A model generated the notes under the pieces. The model was not told where the DNA came from and searched no databases. It saw only the letters and a list, made by a program, of their open reading frames with translations. 5,843 nt of DNA from the NCBI GenBank assembly GCA_002293245.1, contig DBCV01000013.1, positions 89,139 through 94,981 on the forward strand. The letters are read 5' to 3'. Shown here one piece after another: positions 4,910 to 5,843 of the stretch (the stretch's first letter is position 1; every line of letters starts with the position of its first letter). A program made the translations under genes and the position numbers. Source of the stretch: Candidatus Saccharibacteria bacterium UBA949. Its GTDB lineage: Bacteria; Patescibacteriota; Saccharimonadia; Saccharimonadales; Saccharimonadaceae.

Positions 4910-4924
4910 GAAGGAGTGGTAGAG

Positions 4925-5843
4925 ATGGATTTTGGCTCAGTTGTTCAACAAGTGCCGTGGATCACGGGCTTTATTGTGGTCGCATGGTTCGTGTGGAAAA
5001 AGGCCTGGCGGAATATCATTCGACAGGAGGAGGTCGCGGAGAGCCCGGTTATTGGCTGGGTCATGGTTGGCATAACGATTGCACTTGCAACCGCGATGAG
5101 CATAGTTCTGTTTATTTACCAGGGCAATCTCATACTAATGTTTGCTGCTGGCGCGTTGTCGCTTGTCTTGTCCCTGGTGTTACATCGTTTTGCCCTGCCC
5201 GCATTTGCCAATGCAGCATGTTCGACCACGGTGTTGCTGCTGGTAGATATGATGACAGTGTTTCTGTGGCAAGGAATGGCCGCCGCATTCTGCGCAGTAC
5301 TCATGCAATGGGCTGAGGGCAGTTCGGCTTGGTCGGGCTTGTTTGCCACTGTGCCGTTGACGGTTGCCCTAGTTGTGTTCCTGCACAGCCTGTACAACAA
5401 CAAGGACGATGGAACTGTGGCGACAAAGAAGTTCAATTGGTTGGTGCGCAGCATCGGTGTTGTTGCTGTTATTGGGTCGCTGATTCTTCCGGGCTATGCG
5501 TTTATGAATGGCGAAGCGGCGGAGAAAGACGCAGAGGTGGCGAGGAATCTTCCTGTTGCTACGCTGGAGCCTGCCGTTGTCGATAACCCCGTGCAAGCCA
5601 CGCAGCCCACGCCGGTGCCTACGCCCATCCTGACTCCTGCGCCAACACCCGTCACCGGCATTTCGCCGGAGAGGGTGGCAAATATCAGCATGTTTTATGA
5701 CGACGTCTATTGCAAGATGTCGCCAGAGGCTCAGCAAGCATTCAGGCAGAACGTAGATTCTGCCTATGGCAGTGGTCGGTTGCTATATGGCTTCGACAGA
5801 TTATTTAATCCGGAGAAGGTTTCGGAGCTGTCAGATTTGCGTA
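4925..5843 (+). CDS. Multi-pass membrane protein with Pro/Thr linker (3' truncated)
   Basis: I do not recognise this protein. The frame is open from ATG 4925 to the window edge, giving 306 codons. The start has AAGGAG (4911-4916) 8 nt upstream and a consensus promoter behind it. Hydrophobic segments lie at about residues 11-25, 43-65, 68-87, 98-115, 117-128, 137-157 and 175-195, so roughly six or seven membrane passes. Charged loops such as KKAWRNIIRQEE (25-36) and NNKDDGTVATKK (158-169) are probably cytoplasmic. After the last segment comes an acidic/Ala stretch, then a Pro/Thr linker QPTPVPTPILTPAPTPV (227-243). A soluble, probably extracytoplasmic domain starts at about 247 (FYDDVYCKMSPEAQQAF) and continues out of the window. 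The layout suggests a membrane anchor carrying a surface or wall-facing domain, but the tail cannot be assigned. Confidence 0.78.
   Translation, partial: MDFGSVVQQVPWITGFIVVAWFVWKKAWRNIIRQEEVAESPVIGWVMVGITIALATAMSIVLFIYQGNLILMFAAGALSLVLSLVLHRFALPAFANAACSTTVLLLVDMMTVFLWQGMAAAFCAVLMQWAEGSSAWSGLFATVPLTVALVVFLHSLYNNKDDGTVATKKFNWLVRSIGVVAVIGSLILPGYAFMNGEAAEKDAEVARNLPVATLEPAVVDNPVQATQPTPVPTPILTPAPTPVTGISPERVANISMFYDDVYCKMSPEAQQAFRQNVDSAYGSGRLLYGFDRLFNPEKVSELSDLR

Larger units (their letters stand above)
4373..4924 (+). other. 552-nt non-coding region with dense secondary structure
   Basis: No convincing gene lies here on either strand. The lipoprotein gene has no terminator until 4759, so everything up to about 4793 is either its 3' UTR or a separate RNA. 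From 4451 to 4510 it is GC-rich, with GCCGCCAC twice (4459-4466, 4489-4496), a GCTT/AAGC hairpin (4472-4483) and a CCCCG/CGGGG long-range pairing (4468-4472 with 4505-4509). From 4518 to 4537 there are short GTTAGTT repeats. From 4540 on, hairpins follow almost back to back, then palindromes, terminator, promoter and the leader of the next gene. CGTTTGAG occurs at 4377-4384 and 4560-4567. Confidence 0.75.

Noticed and set aside
4373..4924. CRISPR array, tRNA, tmRNA or insertion sequence ends
   Set aside because: Repeats are too few and irregular for CRISPR. No cloverleaf, CCA end or tag-peptide frame was seen, and there is no transposase or flanking target duplication.
4957..5737. Alternative frames at 4957-5316, 5329-5586 and on the reverse strand at 5116-5737
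   Set aside because: They are shadows of the membrane-protein frame starting at 4925, which has the promoter, ribosome binding site and coherent hydrophobic segments.

Overview
The window looks bacterial. It has consensus sigma-70-type promoters with extended -10 boxes, strong Shine-Dalgarno sites, U-tailed hairpin terminators, and TAG and TGA both used as stops. All genes are on the + strand. My tentative guess is a Candidate Phyla Radiation member, possibly Saccharibacteria. It rests on the style of the FAD-oxidase C-terminus, the isolated PRPP synthetase gene and the promoter style. It is recall-based inference, not proof.

Layout: (1) positions 2-241, the last 79 codons of an FAD-linked oxidase; (2) 242-360, a short spacer with a weak hairpin, a promoter and a strong ribosome binding site; (3) 361-1302, a complete but divergent ribose-phosphate pyrophosphokinase, closed by an 11-bp-stem terminator whose 3' end also supplies the -35 box of the next promoter; (4) 1386-1627, a leader of about 235 nt; (5) 1628-4372, a 914-residue secreted, probably lipid-anchored protein with an acidic N-terminal stretch, an unrecognised domain, four tandem CnaB-like beta domains that each keep a candidate Lys/Glu/Asn isopeptide triad, two DxDG calcium-type loops and a Glu/Gln-rich C-terminal helix; (6) 4373-4924, a 552-nt intergenic region dense in hairpins, three perfect palindromes, a duplicated module, a terminator and a near-perfect promoter; (7) 4925-5843, the first 306 codons of a multi-pass membrane protein with a Pro/Thr linker and an extracytoplasmic tail, running off the window.

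The three downstream genes appear to be separate transcription units, each with its own promoter, rather than one operon. The PRPP synthetase is housekeeping. The lipoprotein and the membrane protein look like cell-surface components, perhaps involved in attachment or envelope biology, but nothing in the sequence proves that they act together. The points most worth a second look are the sortase-less CnaB lipoprotein and the structured, palindrome-rich region at about 4540-4900, which may encode an unannotated RNA or a regulatory DNA element.
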